Below, in pieces: positions 24,901 to 35,624 of a DNA stretch of 64,000 nt (its first letter is position 1; every line of letters begins with the position of its first letter). Below the pieces are notes generated by a model that saw only the letters and a list, made by a program, of their open reading frames with translations, ran no database searches and was not told the origin of the DNA. The DNA is taken from the NCBI RefSeq assembly GCF_020360975.1, contig NW_025408690.1, positions 1 to 64,000 of the forward strand, read 5' to 3'. The position numbers and the translations under genes were made by a program. This DNA comes from Hirsutella rhossiliensis (lineage: Eukaryota; Ascomycota; Sordariomycetes; Hypocreales; Ophiocordycipitaceae).

Positions 24901-25430
24901 TTCCGGCCGGTCCAAGAGAGGTCGATCGTCCTGCCGAGCGCGGCCATCTCGTGGGACGTAGACAACTCGTTCAAGGCCGAGCAGCGGCACCAGCACGACA
25001 AAGCGCACGCGCTGTGGAAGAGATTCACGACGGTCGTCATGTTGAACGAGCAAATGCGCGCCGCCGGTGATCCGGAATTGCAGGCTGCTGAAGCGGATCC
25101 GGCAGGGTGCAGGACCGCACGGATCTGGACCTCAACTCAAGGTGCTACCGCGAGGGCAGGCGGATCCTGGGAGACTGGCATCACCGTGGTGACGCCGCTG
25201 AACAGGAATCGGTGGAACCTAAACATGGAGGCAAGCTTGGCGTTCCGGGTCCAGCAGCGGTCGACGATGCGCATCTTCATCTCCGAGCACAAGTGGAAGG
25301 AGGGCCTGCCGACCGAGGAAGAAGCGATCATGGTACTCAATCAAGGCGACGATAGCGCGATCCCCGTGCCGGCCGTCTTCATGTTCGTGGCCGGGATGCC
25401 GGTCGTCGTGAACCACAACACCCAGGAGGG
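18941..25430 (+). pseudogene. Helitron Rep-helicase, copy B, frameshifted and truncated
   Basis: The start (ATG 18941, MADSPAVKLSEAVAHPEACS) and the domain order match copy A. The two RPIQPR repeats, the Cys-rich domain and the Rep domain are present. The HVH codons lie at about 22264-22272. A run of G shortened by one base just before HVH shifts the frame, so the nuclease motif is out of phase with the preceding sequence. The Tyr motif MYYVTNYATK is at 22855-22884. An intron fits at 23536-23600. Walker A (GGEGGTGKSR, 24490-24519) and Walker B are intact. The helicase ends at about 25430, before the last SF1 motifs. It cannot encode an active transposase. Confidence 0.85.
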
Positions 25431-25469
25431 CAGGACACGATGGCAGAGGCAGGCAGGCGGGCGGAAACA

Positions 25470-25650
25470 AGGGCGCGACGCAAATGCAAGGGCAGGATGC
25501 GCAGAGCACAGAGGAAGGTCTGCGGGTTTGTGGAGAGATGGCGGGGCGAGGAGGTGCAGCCGATGCCTGACGGTGGCGTACTGCAGCAGGCAACACCAAA
25601 GAGGAGGACTGGAGGTGCACAAGAAGGATGCAAGCCAAAGGCAAGCTAGG
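25470..25650 (+). pseudogene. MYND-type zinc-finger fragment
   Basis: Downstream of the truncated helicase, the frame reads VCGFVERWRG and then CSRCLTVAYCSRQHQR, followed by VHKKD. MYND fingers have a CxxC, a YCSxxCQ and an HKxxC segment. Here one Cys is replaced (SRQHQ). The expected EDW and terminal Cys are found only by shifting the frame (GAGGACTGG near 25602, TGCAAGCC near 25629). It is a broken piece of a host MYND gene. Either Helitron B picked it up as it lost its 3' end, or the Helitron inserted into or recombined with such a gene. Confidence 0.55.
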
Positions 25651-25872
25651 AGCTAGGGAGAGGAGGGAAGGAAAGTAGGGACAAGGCATAACGCGCAGGA
25701 CATAAACAAGGTCACGGAGAACAAATAGAGGCAGGCACTATCGTAAGAAATAGGTCGCAAGCTAAAGTTGTTGTTTCAAAAAGAGATAAACGTTGTAATG
25801 TGTAGAGTAATGGTAATTTTGCAGCGATAAGTTTCGTTAGGAATAGCATCTCGAGAGGGAGAACGGTTTATT
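25651..25872. other. region between Helitron B and C
   Basis: AT-richer than its neighbours, with no gene seen. The 5' end of Helitron C probably lies here, but I cannot place it. Confidence 0.4.
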
Positions 25873-27343
25873 TTAGTAAAGGCAAGAGGCGTAAGAGAGC
25901 GATAGGTTTATAGTAGGCAGCTCATTTCTGCATGCGATAGCGGATAGGTCGAGCGGGCGGGTCGGAGGTGCTCGCGACAATAGAGTCAAGAGGGGAACCC
26001 GGCTGGCTGCCGGAGCGGGAACGGCGGGACGCCGCTCGGTCGAGACGAAGAAGCGGCCGGCGGGGAGAGGAGGAGGGGCGGCGGAGCTGACGGTGTCCGA
26101 AGACGAGGAAGGCGGCGAATTCTGCTGCAGCAAGCGCGCCCTCTTCATGGGCGTATCGGCAAGGGCCGGGTGGGAGCGCTTAGGCGGTGGTGTGACGGGG
26201 TCGAGGGCGGTCGGGGCCGAGGCCAAGGAAGGGGAGCCGACGCAGCCGAGGCCGGCGCAGCAACGGAGTACAAGGCGGCGCGGACGGAATCAAAGGTAGA
26301 GGAGGCGGATAGGGTCTGACGTTTAAGGGGCGTAGCAAGGGGGGAAGCCGAGGCGGAGGCGGCCGCCGAGGGCCTGTCGACAAAGTTCCAGCTGTCCGGG
26401 ACGACGATAAAGACGTAATCGCGCTCTGAGCCCGGGGGGCAGAGCATAAGACGGTGGTCGAGAAGGCCGACGACCTTTCCAGTGCAGGTAAAGGGGACGC
26501 CGGGCAGGAAGGAAGAGTTAGGCCTTTCAGCAATTTTCTTGCATAGCACGGCCCAAGGGTTAGCATAGATGGGAAAGATAACAAAGACCTGGAAGGGGTG
26601 GTAGCCCTTAAAGGGAATCCGGTCCGGCAGGCCAGGGGTGATGTAGGTAGTGAGCCGGACGAAGCCGCAGCAGCGGAGCTGGTCGGGCCCGAGACCTGGC
26701 AGGAAGTCTCCACGCAGGAGGTCAAGGCCAGGCCCGGCGATGACGCCATGGAAGGAGACAACAGGAGGCGTAGACGGGAACTGGCCGCCAGAGGCCAAGG
26801 AGCGTGGAGGACGCTAGGAGAGAAGTCAGCGAGGCGGCCGGTGAAGGGGCAAAAAAAAAAAAAGAAGGGGGGGCGCACGGCTGGTAGCCTTGGTCGCGGA
26901 CGATAAGGGCGGGCACTGTGTAGAGGACGGTATCGTCTGGGCCGGCCTCAAGACCGTCGCGGCGCTCCACCTCCCAGGCGAGGGCGTAGGGGTGAACGCG
27001 GCCGCTCATAAAGAACCATTGCTCGGACCAGTCCGTGTCGACGATTGGCTGGCCGTAGATAGAGAGGTTTAGGCTAAAGAAGAGAGAGGGGCCCAGGTCG
27101 TCGCCCTCGGCCCGGAGGGGTGCGTAGTCGGCCTCGAGCAGCCACGAGGGCACCGGCAGGAGGACGCGGGCGATAGCCTCAGCGTTGAGGCCCCTAATGC
27201 GGTGCTCGTCGTGGTGGGCGAACCTCGGGGCAGTCGGGCTGGGCGAAGAACATCATGGACATATCGCTGCCCGCGCCCTTGCTAGAGCCAAGGGGCTTGC
27301 GGAGGTGCGGGGCAGAGCTGTCCGCCGACGGAGACGAAGACAT
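25873..27343 (-). pseudogene. Helitron-borne OB-fold-like protein, copy C
   Basis: The start at 27343 gives MSSSPSADSSAPHLRKPLG, then MSMMFFAQPDCP. Matching blocks to A and B are SEQWFFMSGRVHPYALAWEV, YTVPALIVRDQGYQP, VVSFHGVIAGPGLDLLRG, VFVIFPIYANPWAVLCKKI, FTCTGKVVGLLDH and DYVFIVVPDSWNF. The intron after YQP has donor GTGCGC and contains a long pyrimidine tract. The tail is Pro/Ser/Ala-rich with a KRARL patch. DNA divergence from A and B is large while these blocks remain, which is the best evidence that the protein was functional. A few frameshifts are present (near 27240 and 26150). Confidence 0.6.
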
Positions 27344-28492
27344 GGCTCGGCCGTGTAGGAAAAGGACAACGTTGCTGGGGCAAAGCTAAAAAAGGCGAGA
27401 AAGATAGGCAGGAGTGCTCCTACCTATATACCGTCTTACGAGTTTAGTGTAAAAGAGAAGGGCCAGTGGCGATGGTGTGTAAGAGAAGTCAAAGGATTCT
27501 AAACAAAGACGCAACATGGCGTTAGTGGTAGGTTATATAAGGAGCCTTTGTAAAAGAGGGTTATAAGATGCGTATAGAGGAGAGTGCAATAAGAGAAGGG
27601 AGAACTTTAAAAGGCGGTCTAGTAAGATGTTGAGAGTTTTTAAGACAAGCAGGACGCGCGAAGCTATATTTGAGGAGAAGCAGGCAGCCCTATTCGCAAC
27701 ACGTGTAAGACATGGTTTTAAACTTCAGCGGGCAAGTGTCTAGGGGCATACGGAAGCTTTGACTGATAAGAGCTGGATGACAAGAAGGAAAAGCGTAGCA
27801 TGCAAAGCATAGGCAAGAAGAAGCCGTCGCGGCGACGTACATATAAGGATCGGCCGAGGCCGTCTAGCCTATCGCATATAGCAGCAGGCAATGGCGGGCG
27901 GGCTTAATAGAAAGGCGGCGCCGGTATAATGCAAAGAGCAGCAGCACGCATATAGATATAGTAGAGAGCTACGAGTAAGATATATAGACTTTTGTAGAGG
28001 ATCCTATATGCGCAAGAGGGTGCCAGTCAGCAAGATAAGTGCAGGGCGAATAATCGAGGCAAGGATTTATACGCTGTTATTACACTTACGAGGATTTACG
28101 CCAGGGGCCTAGTGGCACCATAAGTAGGCAGGGCCAAAGAGGGCAGGTGCAAAAGAGGAAGACAAGACGTCCGTGGGGGCTTTGGTAGACCGGTGTCGCA
28201 ATGAAGCCAGCCAACGGAAGGGACCAGTCCGGAGCGGGGGACGGGGCAAGCCCGGCGCCAGAAGCCTGCGCAGCGCCGTACACAGGACCAGAGTTCCAGC
28301 CGACCACAGCAGCGCCGGCACTTGCTAGCGGCGCCCCTCGGAGAGAGCAAGAAGAGGCGTCAAGGGAGGCGCCTCCGAGGCGAGGGCGGGGAAGACCGCC
28401 AGGACTAGGAGATGGAGGATCAGCGCAGGCCGAGTCATGCCGCGGGATATCCAGCCTCGGCCGACACCAAGCGCGGCGGCAACTTGGCTGCC
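27344..28492. other. Helitron C central spacer
   Basis: This long spacer lies between the divergent genes. The duplicated gene fragment seen in A and B is not recognisable here. Long open frames at 28086-28530 occur on both strands and are explained by high GC. No supported gene. Confidence 0.4.
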
Positions 28493-28965
28493 GCCGACAC
28501 CGAGGGCGGCAGGGCACTGGCTGCCGCAAGGCGTGCCCAGCGCCGTCTCGGCCTCAGGAAAAGCCAGCGCGCACCAAGAGAAATCCGGCCTCTGCCGACA
28601 GTAGAGGCCGCCGGTCCTTCGCCGCCGCCGACGAGAAGTTCGGACGTTCCGCGGGACATTCGGCCACAGCCGACATGGAGGGCCGCCGGCCCTTCGCCGC
28701 CGACGAGAAGTTCGGACGCGCCGCGGGATATCCAGGCTCTGTCGACACCGACGGCGGCAGGGCGCCGGCTGCCGCAAGGCGGGCCTAGCGCCGTCTCGGC
28801 CTCAGGAAAAGCCAGCGCGCACCGAGGGAAATCCGGCCTCTGCCGACGGTGGAGGCCGCCGGGCCTCGCCGCCGCCGACGAGAAGTTCGGACGTTCCGCG
28901 GGATATTCGGCCACAACCGACTTGGAGGGCCGCCGGCCCTTCGCCGCCGTCAAGCGGGACTAGCT
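28493..28965. repeat. 248-bp tandem repeat with shorter internal repeats
   Basis: Two units with a period of 248 bp start at 28493 and 28741 (marker TCTCGGCCTCAGGAAAAGCC at 28546 and 28794). Inside the units, GACGAGAAGTTCGGACG recurs near 28630, 28704 and 28878. The block lies just upstream of the Rep-helicase of copy C. It is open on both strands, and I cannot tell whether it is translated. Confidence 0.7.
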
Positions 28966-29223
28966 CGGCCGTAGTCTCGATCGGAAGCCAGCACTCGCCG
29001 CGAGCCATCCAGTCCCGGCCGGCCAGCAGGGCCGAGATCCCCGCCACAACTCCGGCCGCAGCCGGGCTGCTTGTTGGCGGCAGAGATAGCGCCTCGGCAG
29101 GTACGGTCGTAGAGCGAGGTAAAGGCGTGTAGCGGTGATAGCTAACCGGACGCAGGTAGATCGGCGATAAGACGGCAGGCGAGGGAAGCAGAAGAGGAAA
29201 CGCCATCTTAGTAGTGGGCAGGC

Positions 29224-32200
29224 CGAGCGGAAACGCGCCCGGGTCGGTGAAAGGGTGCCGAGACCAAGGGAGCTGCAGGCCGAGGACCTAGCCAGCGCGC
29301 TGCGGCACCTCGACGAGGAGTTCGAGGCGGGCGAGAGGCTGGCCAACGAGCAGACGTGGTGTGCGCCGGTGCCGCGCGAGAGGCAGGTGAGGACGGTGCG
29401 GAAGTTCTACCGGGCGTTCCACGACGCTGGCACGCTGCCGATCGCGACCTGCACGCTATGCTACCGGAAGCGGGCCAAGGGGAGCTGAGGAGATGGCGTG
29501 GGAGGGTGGGAGGGGGTCGCGGAGCGGTGTTGCGGGGCGGGCGGTCCCCGTTCGGGTGCCAAGCCTGCTTCCCGGAGGGCAGGCCGGTGGCGGTCTGCGC
29601 AGAGTGCGCGCGATGGGCCGGGCGTGAGGGGGCGTCGCCGGCCATGCACCTCCATGGGCGGCTCGGCTGCGAGCACGCGTACCCCGACGAGCTAAAGGAC
29701 CTCACGCCGCTCGAGGAGAAGCTCATCTCGCTCAACTCGTGCTACGGCTTCGTGACGAAGTATAGCATCCCCGGCGGCCAGAGGCAGAGCGTGAGGTACC
29801 CGAGGCACGTCAAGGGCCATATCACGGTGTTCCCGAACGACGTGCAGGGCCTGGCTGCCAGGTGCTCCCGCACCCGCTGGTCCGGGTCATGGACGAGATC
29901 CACGTCTCGTGGCAGGGCGCTGAGAGGCCCGGGCCGCGGGACCTATCAGGCCTGCTGTCGGTAAGGCGGTCGGCGGTCGAGAGGGCGCTGGCCTGGCTCA
30001 AGGAGAACAACCCGCTCTACGGCGAGGTCGAGATCGACGCGGCGGAGATAGCCAGCTGGGGCGCCGCCGCACGGTGCCGCCGGTGGTGTGCGAGCGGCTG
30101 GAGCGAAACGAGCCGTCGGCGCGGGAGAGGACGCAGACGGCGCAGGTGGTGCCGCCGTCGGAGCGGGCCATGGACGACGGAGGCGCGGCCGAGATCGAGG
30201 AAATCCTCGCGATGCTAAGGCAGGGCCAGGACCCCGCCGAGGGGAGCCGCGACGTCGGGCTCACGTGCGAGGACGACGACAGGGACGGCGCTAGGCCCGA
30301 AGAGGACGGGGACGTAATCAATGAGGTAACGTCTTCCGGCATGTTCCCGTTAGATGGGGCGCCAGATGTGGCCGACGCCGAGAAGATTCGCTTCGCCCGC
30401 GACGCGGTCGGGCCCGAGGAGCGCGCGCCAGCCCGAGGACGTGGGTAGGGACGGCGGCCAGAGGGCGGCGGGCGACGGCGGCGACGGCGAGCCGTACATA
30501 CAGGTGCGACGCGGCGAGGATTTCGCCGACTCGGCGGACGCCTCCTTCTTTGCAAAGGCCTTTCCGACCCTGTTCCCTTTGGCTTAGGCGGGCCGAGGCT
30601 CGCCGACGAGGACGCCGCGGAGAGAGCGCGGGCCTAGCGTCGGGAACCAGGGCGCCCAGGCGGAGCGGGTTGCAGAGGGCCTTATGTCGACGCGGAACAT
30701 GAAGCTCCAGGCATGGGCCGACGTCGTGCTGCGGCGTCACGGCGGCCGGTTCGCGACGCACCTATCTTCGCCTTCCTTGTCTTTAACATGGGCGTGCGGT
30801 CTAAGAACCGCCAGGCCAGCATGCTAGGCGTAGCGAGGAAGAACTTCGCAAGGGTCGAGGGCCTACTAAAGTCGTTAACGGCGCAGAGGCTCGAGGCGGC
30901 CAGGCCGAGCTCGAGGCCACAGGTAAGACTAGCGACGACGGGGTAAAGAGCTCCTCCGGTCCCTCTCCGTGTTCGGCTACCGGCAGCCAATGTCGAGGAG
31001 AGCCGCCTTAGTATGCGGAAGAAGATACTATCCTCATCGTTAGGTACGGGGTGCCGGCTATCTGGTTCACGCTGAACCCGAACGACATTACGAACCTAGT
31101 AAAGTTACGGCTAGCGGCGCACCGCGGCCGCGACCCCGACGAGGCCGAGGCCTTCCTAAGACCTAGGGACCGCGTATAAGCGGACGCGGCTGGCCATATC
31201 GGACCCGATGAGCTCGGCCGTCTTCTTCCACCGGGAGATGACGCTCTTCTTCGAGCACTACGTCAACGTCGGGGAGGAGTCGGTGTTCGGCCACGTCGGC
31301 GCATACTACGGGGCGGTAGAGACCAACGAGCGAGGCGCCCTCCACATCCACGGGCTCCTCTGGCTAAGGGGCAACGCGGGCATTGGCGACGCGCTCGCCG
31401 GCCCGGACGCGGAGGAGCAGGCGGCGTACCGGGAGCGCATCGTCCGCTACGTAGATAGCGTCTTCTCTGAGGTAAGGCGGCCGCCTTAACACAACCCCCC
31501 CCCCCCCCATGCCCCCTATCTGGGGCAGGCTGAGGGGCCTAAGCTGAACCGAGGCCGCAGGAGCTAGACGCAGAAGGTTACTGTGCCATGCAGGCAGAGC
31601 GGTCGGCCACGGCGGACATATCGTCGCGGCTCGACGACGTCGCGCGCTTCACGGACACCTTCGACGAGGAGGCCAACTTCTGCGCGGGCGCGACGCAGAT
31701 CCATACGCATAGCGCGACCTGCGTAAAATACTCGCTCGGCGTGGGGCGCGGAAGGGGACCTCTGCCGGTTTAAGGCGCCGTGGAGGTTGGTGGAGAGGAC
31801 GGCGCTGACGGCGGACGGGGTGCTCGAGATCCGGCGGACGCATAGCATGGTGAACCGGTGGAACAGGGCGATGGCAGTGGGGCTACGACACAACCACGAC
31901 ATCTCGTTCATCGCGACGCAGCGCAAGACCATGGCCCTAATCTACTATATTACTAACTATGCGACGAAGGTAGAGGACCCGGTGTGGAAGCGTGTGGCCG
32001 CCGCGGCCGAGTTCCTTCCTGTGCTAGAGCCGACGGGAGAGGGCAACAGAAGTGGCGCCGACCGCGACGCCGGCCGGGAGGGCGGGGCCGAAGGGGTAGC
32101 GACGGCGGCGGACCCCGTAGGGGAATAAGACGAGAACGTTCCTGCTTAAGGCGGCGAATCGAGTCTTTACGGAGCGGCCGCTGTCGCAGGTCGAGGTGAT

Positions 32201-35141
32201 CGCGCACCTCCTAGGGTACCCGGCGGAGTTTAGCAGCGGCTCAGCGTGGGCGTATATAAACGCAAACCAGCTCTACTGGGCCGTCTTCCGCCGGTGGCGG
32301 CACCTCCGACGGGCGAGCGGCGCCGAGGCGACGGGCGACGCGCCGGACGAGACGGTCGTCGTCGAGGAGGCTGGCCTGAGGATCCCTCTCGTCGAGGCCT
32401 ACCGGCACCGGGGCGAGCTCCTGCGGGGCCTCTGCCTTTATGACTACGCATCGCTTGTAAGGTTAAAGCAAAACGGCAGCGGCGCCGACGGTATGGCGGG
32501 CTGGGGTGAGGTACCCTTCGCGGAGAGCTGGGCGTCGGGGAAGGGCTGGGTGCAGGCGCTTAGGCGGCCGGGTTGCGGGGCGACTGTATGCGTCGACGGA
32601 TACCTCAGCAAGGAGTTCAGCGAGGAAGACGACGAGTCGTGCCACCGGAGGTGCGTACTATAAGACGGGGGGCGCCTAAGAGGAAGGCAGAGCAGCTAGG
32701 GGCATCGGCTAACAGCATCTAGGGCGGCGGTGCAGCACCTGGCCCTATTCGTGCCGTGGGAGTCCTTCCTCGGCGAGGAGGCAGGCGACATTAACAACAT
32801 CTGGGCACGGGCGCGGGAGTCGCTGGCGCCGAGGGTCGCGCGGCTCGCAGACAACGTGCAGCTCCTCCGGCGGTCGGCGGAGGACGCGAAGCGCGACGCC
32901 AAGCAGTGGGCCGCCACGGCCGAGGAGGGCGGTATGACGGCGCCGCAGGCCGACGACGAAGGCAGGGGCGGCCGAAGGGGCGAGGAGGCATACCGCGCCG
33001 GCGGGGCGGGCGACGCGGCTCGGCTCATCGACGTCGTCCGAACGCCGCCAGCGCGGGACAAGTCACGGCGCAGTCAACAGAGCTGCTAGCGATGACGCAG
33101 CAGCTCTGCCGGTTCCAGCAGTCGGCGCTCGGGTCGGCGGCCGAGCTCGCGGCGACGGTGGTGGCGGACGAGAGGGCAGGCAGGCGGGTGAACCTACCGG
33201 GCTCGGCGCTGTCGGGGCGGCACTGCCGCGGCAAGAAGAGGTGCGGGCCATCAAGTCGCAGCAGAGGAGCGCGGCGCGGGAGCGGGAGCGGGCGATCCAG
33301 GGCATCCAGGGCGGCGGGGCGGCGGCGGGCGTCGGGGCCGACCGCGGCGCGGCCCTTCGCGGGGTGATGGGGGGCTTCGGCGAGGACGACATCGACGTAA
33401 CGGCGGCCGACGGCGACGCAGACGCAGGCACGGCGGCGGGGATGCGCGTGCGGCTCGGCCCGTCGAGCTCGTTCGTCGCCGCCGGCAGGAGCTGGCGGGC
33501 CAGCTCACGCTCAACGAGAAGCAGGCCATCGCCCTCCTAATCGTGTGCCGGCAACTCGACCGAATCCGGCAGGGCGACGACGCAGGCGGCGACGGTGGTG
33601 GCCAGCTCTGCCTATTCATCGGCGGCGAGGGCGGCACCGGCAAGTCGCGCGTCATCGAGGCGCTCGTCGAGCTGCTCGCCCGGAGGGACCTATCGAGCCG
33701 GGTACTGGTTACGGCGACGTCGGGGACGGCGGCAGCGCGGATCAACGGCATCACGCTGCACTCGGCCTGCGGCCTTACGGTCGGCCAGGGCGGCCGGGCG
33801 GGAGGGCGACGAGGACATTGACGGCGTACGGCTGGCGGGCCAGGGCGAGCGCTTCGTCGACGGCCGGTCGCGGATGGACTGGCAGGAGAAGGAGGTGCTG
33901 GTGATCGACGAGGTCAGCATGCTCGGGGCGCGGACGCTGCACGCCGCCAACGAGCAGCTCTGCCGGCTGCGGGGGTCGGCGCGGGACTTCGGCGGCATCC
34001 CGGTAGTGATCCTCTGCGGCGACTTCCACCAGTTCCGGCCGGTGCAGGAACGGTCGATCCTGCTGCCGAGCGCGGCGGTGGCGTGGGACGAGGACGGGGC
34101 GTTCGCGGCCGAGCAGCGGCGGCAGCACGACAAGGCGCACGCGCTGTGGCGGCGCTTCACGACGGTCGTCATGCTAGACGAGCAGATGCGGGCCGCCGGC
34201 GACCCGGAGCTGCGGCGGCTGCTCGGGCGGATCCGCCGGGGCGAGCAGGACCGGTCGGACCTAGAGCTGCTCAACTCGAGATGCTACCGGCCGGGCAGGC
34301 GGATCCCGTGGGAGACGGGCCTGACGGTGGTGACGCCGCTCAACCGGAACCGCTGGAACCTCAACCTAGAGGCGGCGCTCGCGTTCCGGGAGAGGCGGCG
34401 GACGGCGGCGCGCGTCTTCCTCTCCGAGCATAAGTGGAGGGACGGCGTGCCGACGGAAGAGGAGGCGGTGCTAATGCTAGGCCAGGGCGACGACAGCGCG
34501 ACGCCGGTGCCGGCCGTCTTCCTCTTCGTGCCAGGCATGCCGGTCGTCGTGAACCAGAACACGCACCAGGGGCTAAAGCTTGTGAACGGGGCCGGGTACA
34601 CGGCGGTGGACGTCATCCCCGACCGCGCCTTCCCGGCCACCGCGTCTCGGCGGAGCTCATCATGCACTTCGGCCGCCGGCGGGCATCGTGCTGGCCTCGG
34701 AGACGACCAAGGACTTCCACTTCGTCGGGATGCCTGCCGGGACGATCCTGCTAACGCCCATCAGCGTCAAGATCACAGCGCAGCGGAAGCGGCCATGGCA
34801 GCGCAACGACGTCAGCCGGAGGGGCCTGCCGTGCGCCGCGGCCTTCGCCTGCACCGACTATAAGGTGCAGGGCGGGACGCTAGAGCGCGTGGCGCTGGAG
34901 CTGCGGGGGGCGAGGATGACGACGGTCGAGGGAGGGCGGTGCCGTCGTCGTGCGACCCGTATAGCCTATACGTGCAGCTGTCGCGGTGCCCGACGCTCGA
35001 CGGCATCATGCTCGTATCAGAGGTGCGGAGCGGGACCTAGTGGGGAACCGGGTGCCTGAGGAGATGACGGCAGCGCAGGCCCGGCTAGAGGAGCTTAGCA
35101 GGCAGACAACACAGGAGGCGGCCGACTGGCTCCGCAGGTAA
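29224..35141 (+). pseudogene. Helitron Rep-helicase, copy C
   Basis: The conserved part starts at about 29224 (QAERKRARVGERVPRPREL); no start codon could be fixed. Next are the Cys-rich domain (CTLCYRK, CQACFPEG, CAECARW) and the N domain. The Rep domain has HIH at 31343-31351 (GALHIHGLLWL) and IYYITNYATK near 31941. The Pif1-like helicase has Walker A GGEGGTGKSR at 33621-33650, VLVIDEVSMLG near 33898, CGDFHQFRPV, and YVQLSRCPTLDGIMLV near 34970. It ends at TAA 35139. A first intron starts at 31472 (GTAAGG); a second fits at 32651-32722 with a GCTAAC branch site and TAG acceptor. There are several frameshifts (for example near 29486, 30440, 33800 and 34650), but all motifs are present. Confidence 0.85.
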
Positions 35142-35550
35142 CGCAGGCGCCCTGCATTTTCCACACTTCTGACGTAAAAGGAGTGTAGGTTAAGGGCCAG
35201 GAGGACGGGCGAAGGGGGTGGTCTGTGGAGGCGTGTGGTCTATGGCGGAGTTAGAAGCCGGGCCGGCTTGGGCACCTTCCTCTATGTGGTCTGCGGCGGC
35301 GTATGGTCTACGGAGGCGTTGGAAGCGAACTGCGCAGCTGGAACTAAAAGGGGCAGCAAGGGGCAGGGCATTATGCATTTTTATTTATTAACGAATGAAA
35401 AGCGAGAACATCGACGAATCAAAAGCGAGAAAAGAACAACCGACGAATCAAAAGCGAGAACGCCAGCGAATCAGAGGGCGGCATTTGCGGGGGGGAAATC
35501 GATGGCGAATTTTTTTTCTCCCCGGGGAGGAACCCTAAGAACCTTTCGTC
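35142..35550. other. Helitron C 3' non-coding region
   Basis: No gene. CGACGAATCAAAAGCGAGAA occurs twice (about 35413 and 35442) with a third partial match. Similar short direct repeats lie at the 3' end of copy A (15574-15600). Confidence 0.5.
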
Positions 35551-35596
35551 ACTCGTTCCTCGTTCCTCAAGGCACTCGTTCCTCGTTCCTCAAGGC
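35551..35596. repeat. 23-bp duplication at the Helitron C 3' terminus
   Basis: A 23-bp unit beginning ACTCGTTCCTCGTTCC occurs twice in tandem (35551-35573 and 35574-35596). Its end CGTTCCTCAAGGCA is the 3' arm of copy A, so the terminal signal of C seems to be doubled. Confidence 0.65.
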
Positions 35597-35624
35597 ATAG
35601 TCAGCCTTCGGCTGAATAACCTCA

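Larger units (their letters stand above)
15678..25430 (+). mobile_element. Helitron copy B, 3'-truncated
   Basis: This is a second copy of the same family as A, head to tail with it. It has the same two divergent genes and the same spacers, and is very similar by eye throughout. Homology to A stops inside the helicase, after VVNHNT at about 25425, where A continues HQGLKLVNG. The last 190 or so helicase residues and the 3' end are lost. What follows is unrelated sequence containing a broken MYND finger. Confidence 0.75.
25830..35597 (+). mobile_element. Helitron copy C, diverged GC-rich relative
   Basis: The gene plan is the same as in A and B: a minus-strand OB-fold-like gene (25873-27343) and a plus-strand Rep-helicase (29224-35141). 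The proteins are clearly homologous, but the DNA is diverged and markedly more GC-rich, so C is another subfamily. The 3' end is placed by the shared CGTTCCTCAAGG arm (35584-35595), here preceded by a 23-bp duplication. It ends about 28 bp from the phospholipase gene stop codon. The 5' end is not resolved. Confidence 0.65.

Noticed and set aside
26850..26862. Run of 13 A as a poly(A) tail of a retroposed gene
   Set aside because: It lies inside the intron of the minus-strand OB-fold-like gene, as its pyrimidine tract.
28086..28963. Long overlapping open frames on both strands
   Set aside because: They coincide with the 248-bp GC-rich repeat, and no frame shows a family or a start context.
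31494..31508. Poly-C tract as a regulatory element
   Set aside because: It sits inside the first Rep-helicase intron of copy C, and A and B lack it.
35413..35470. CRISPR-like short repeats
   Set aside because: Only two or three irregular direct repeats in a fungal Helitron tail, with no spacer structure.
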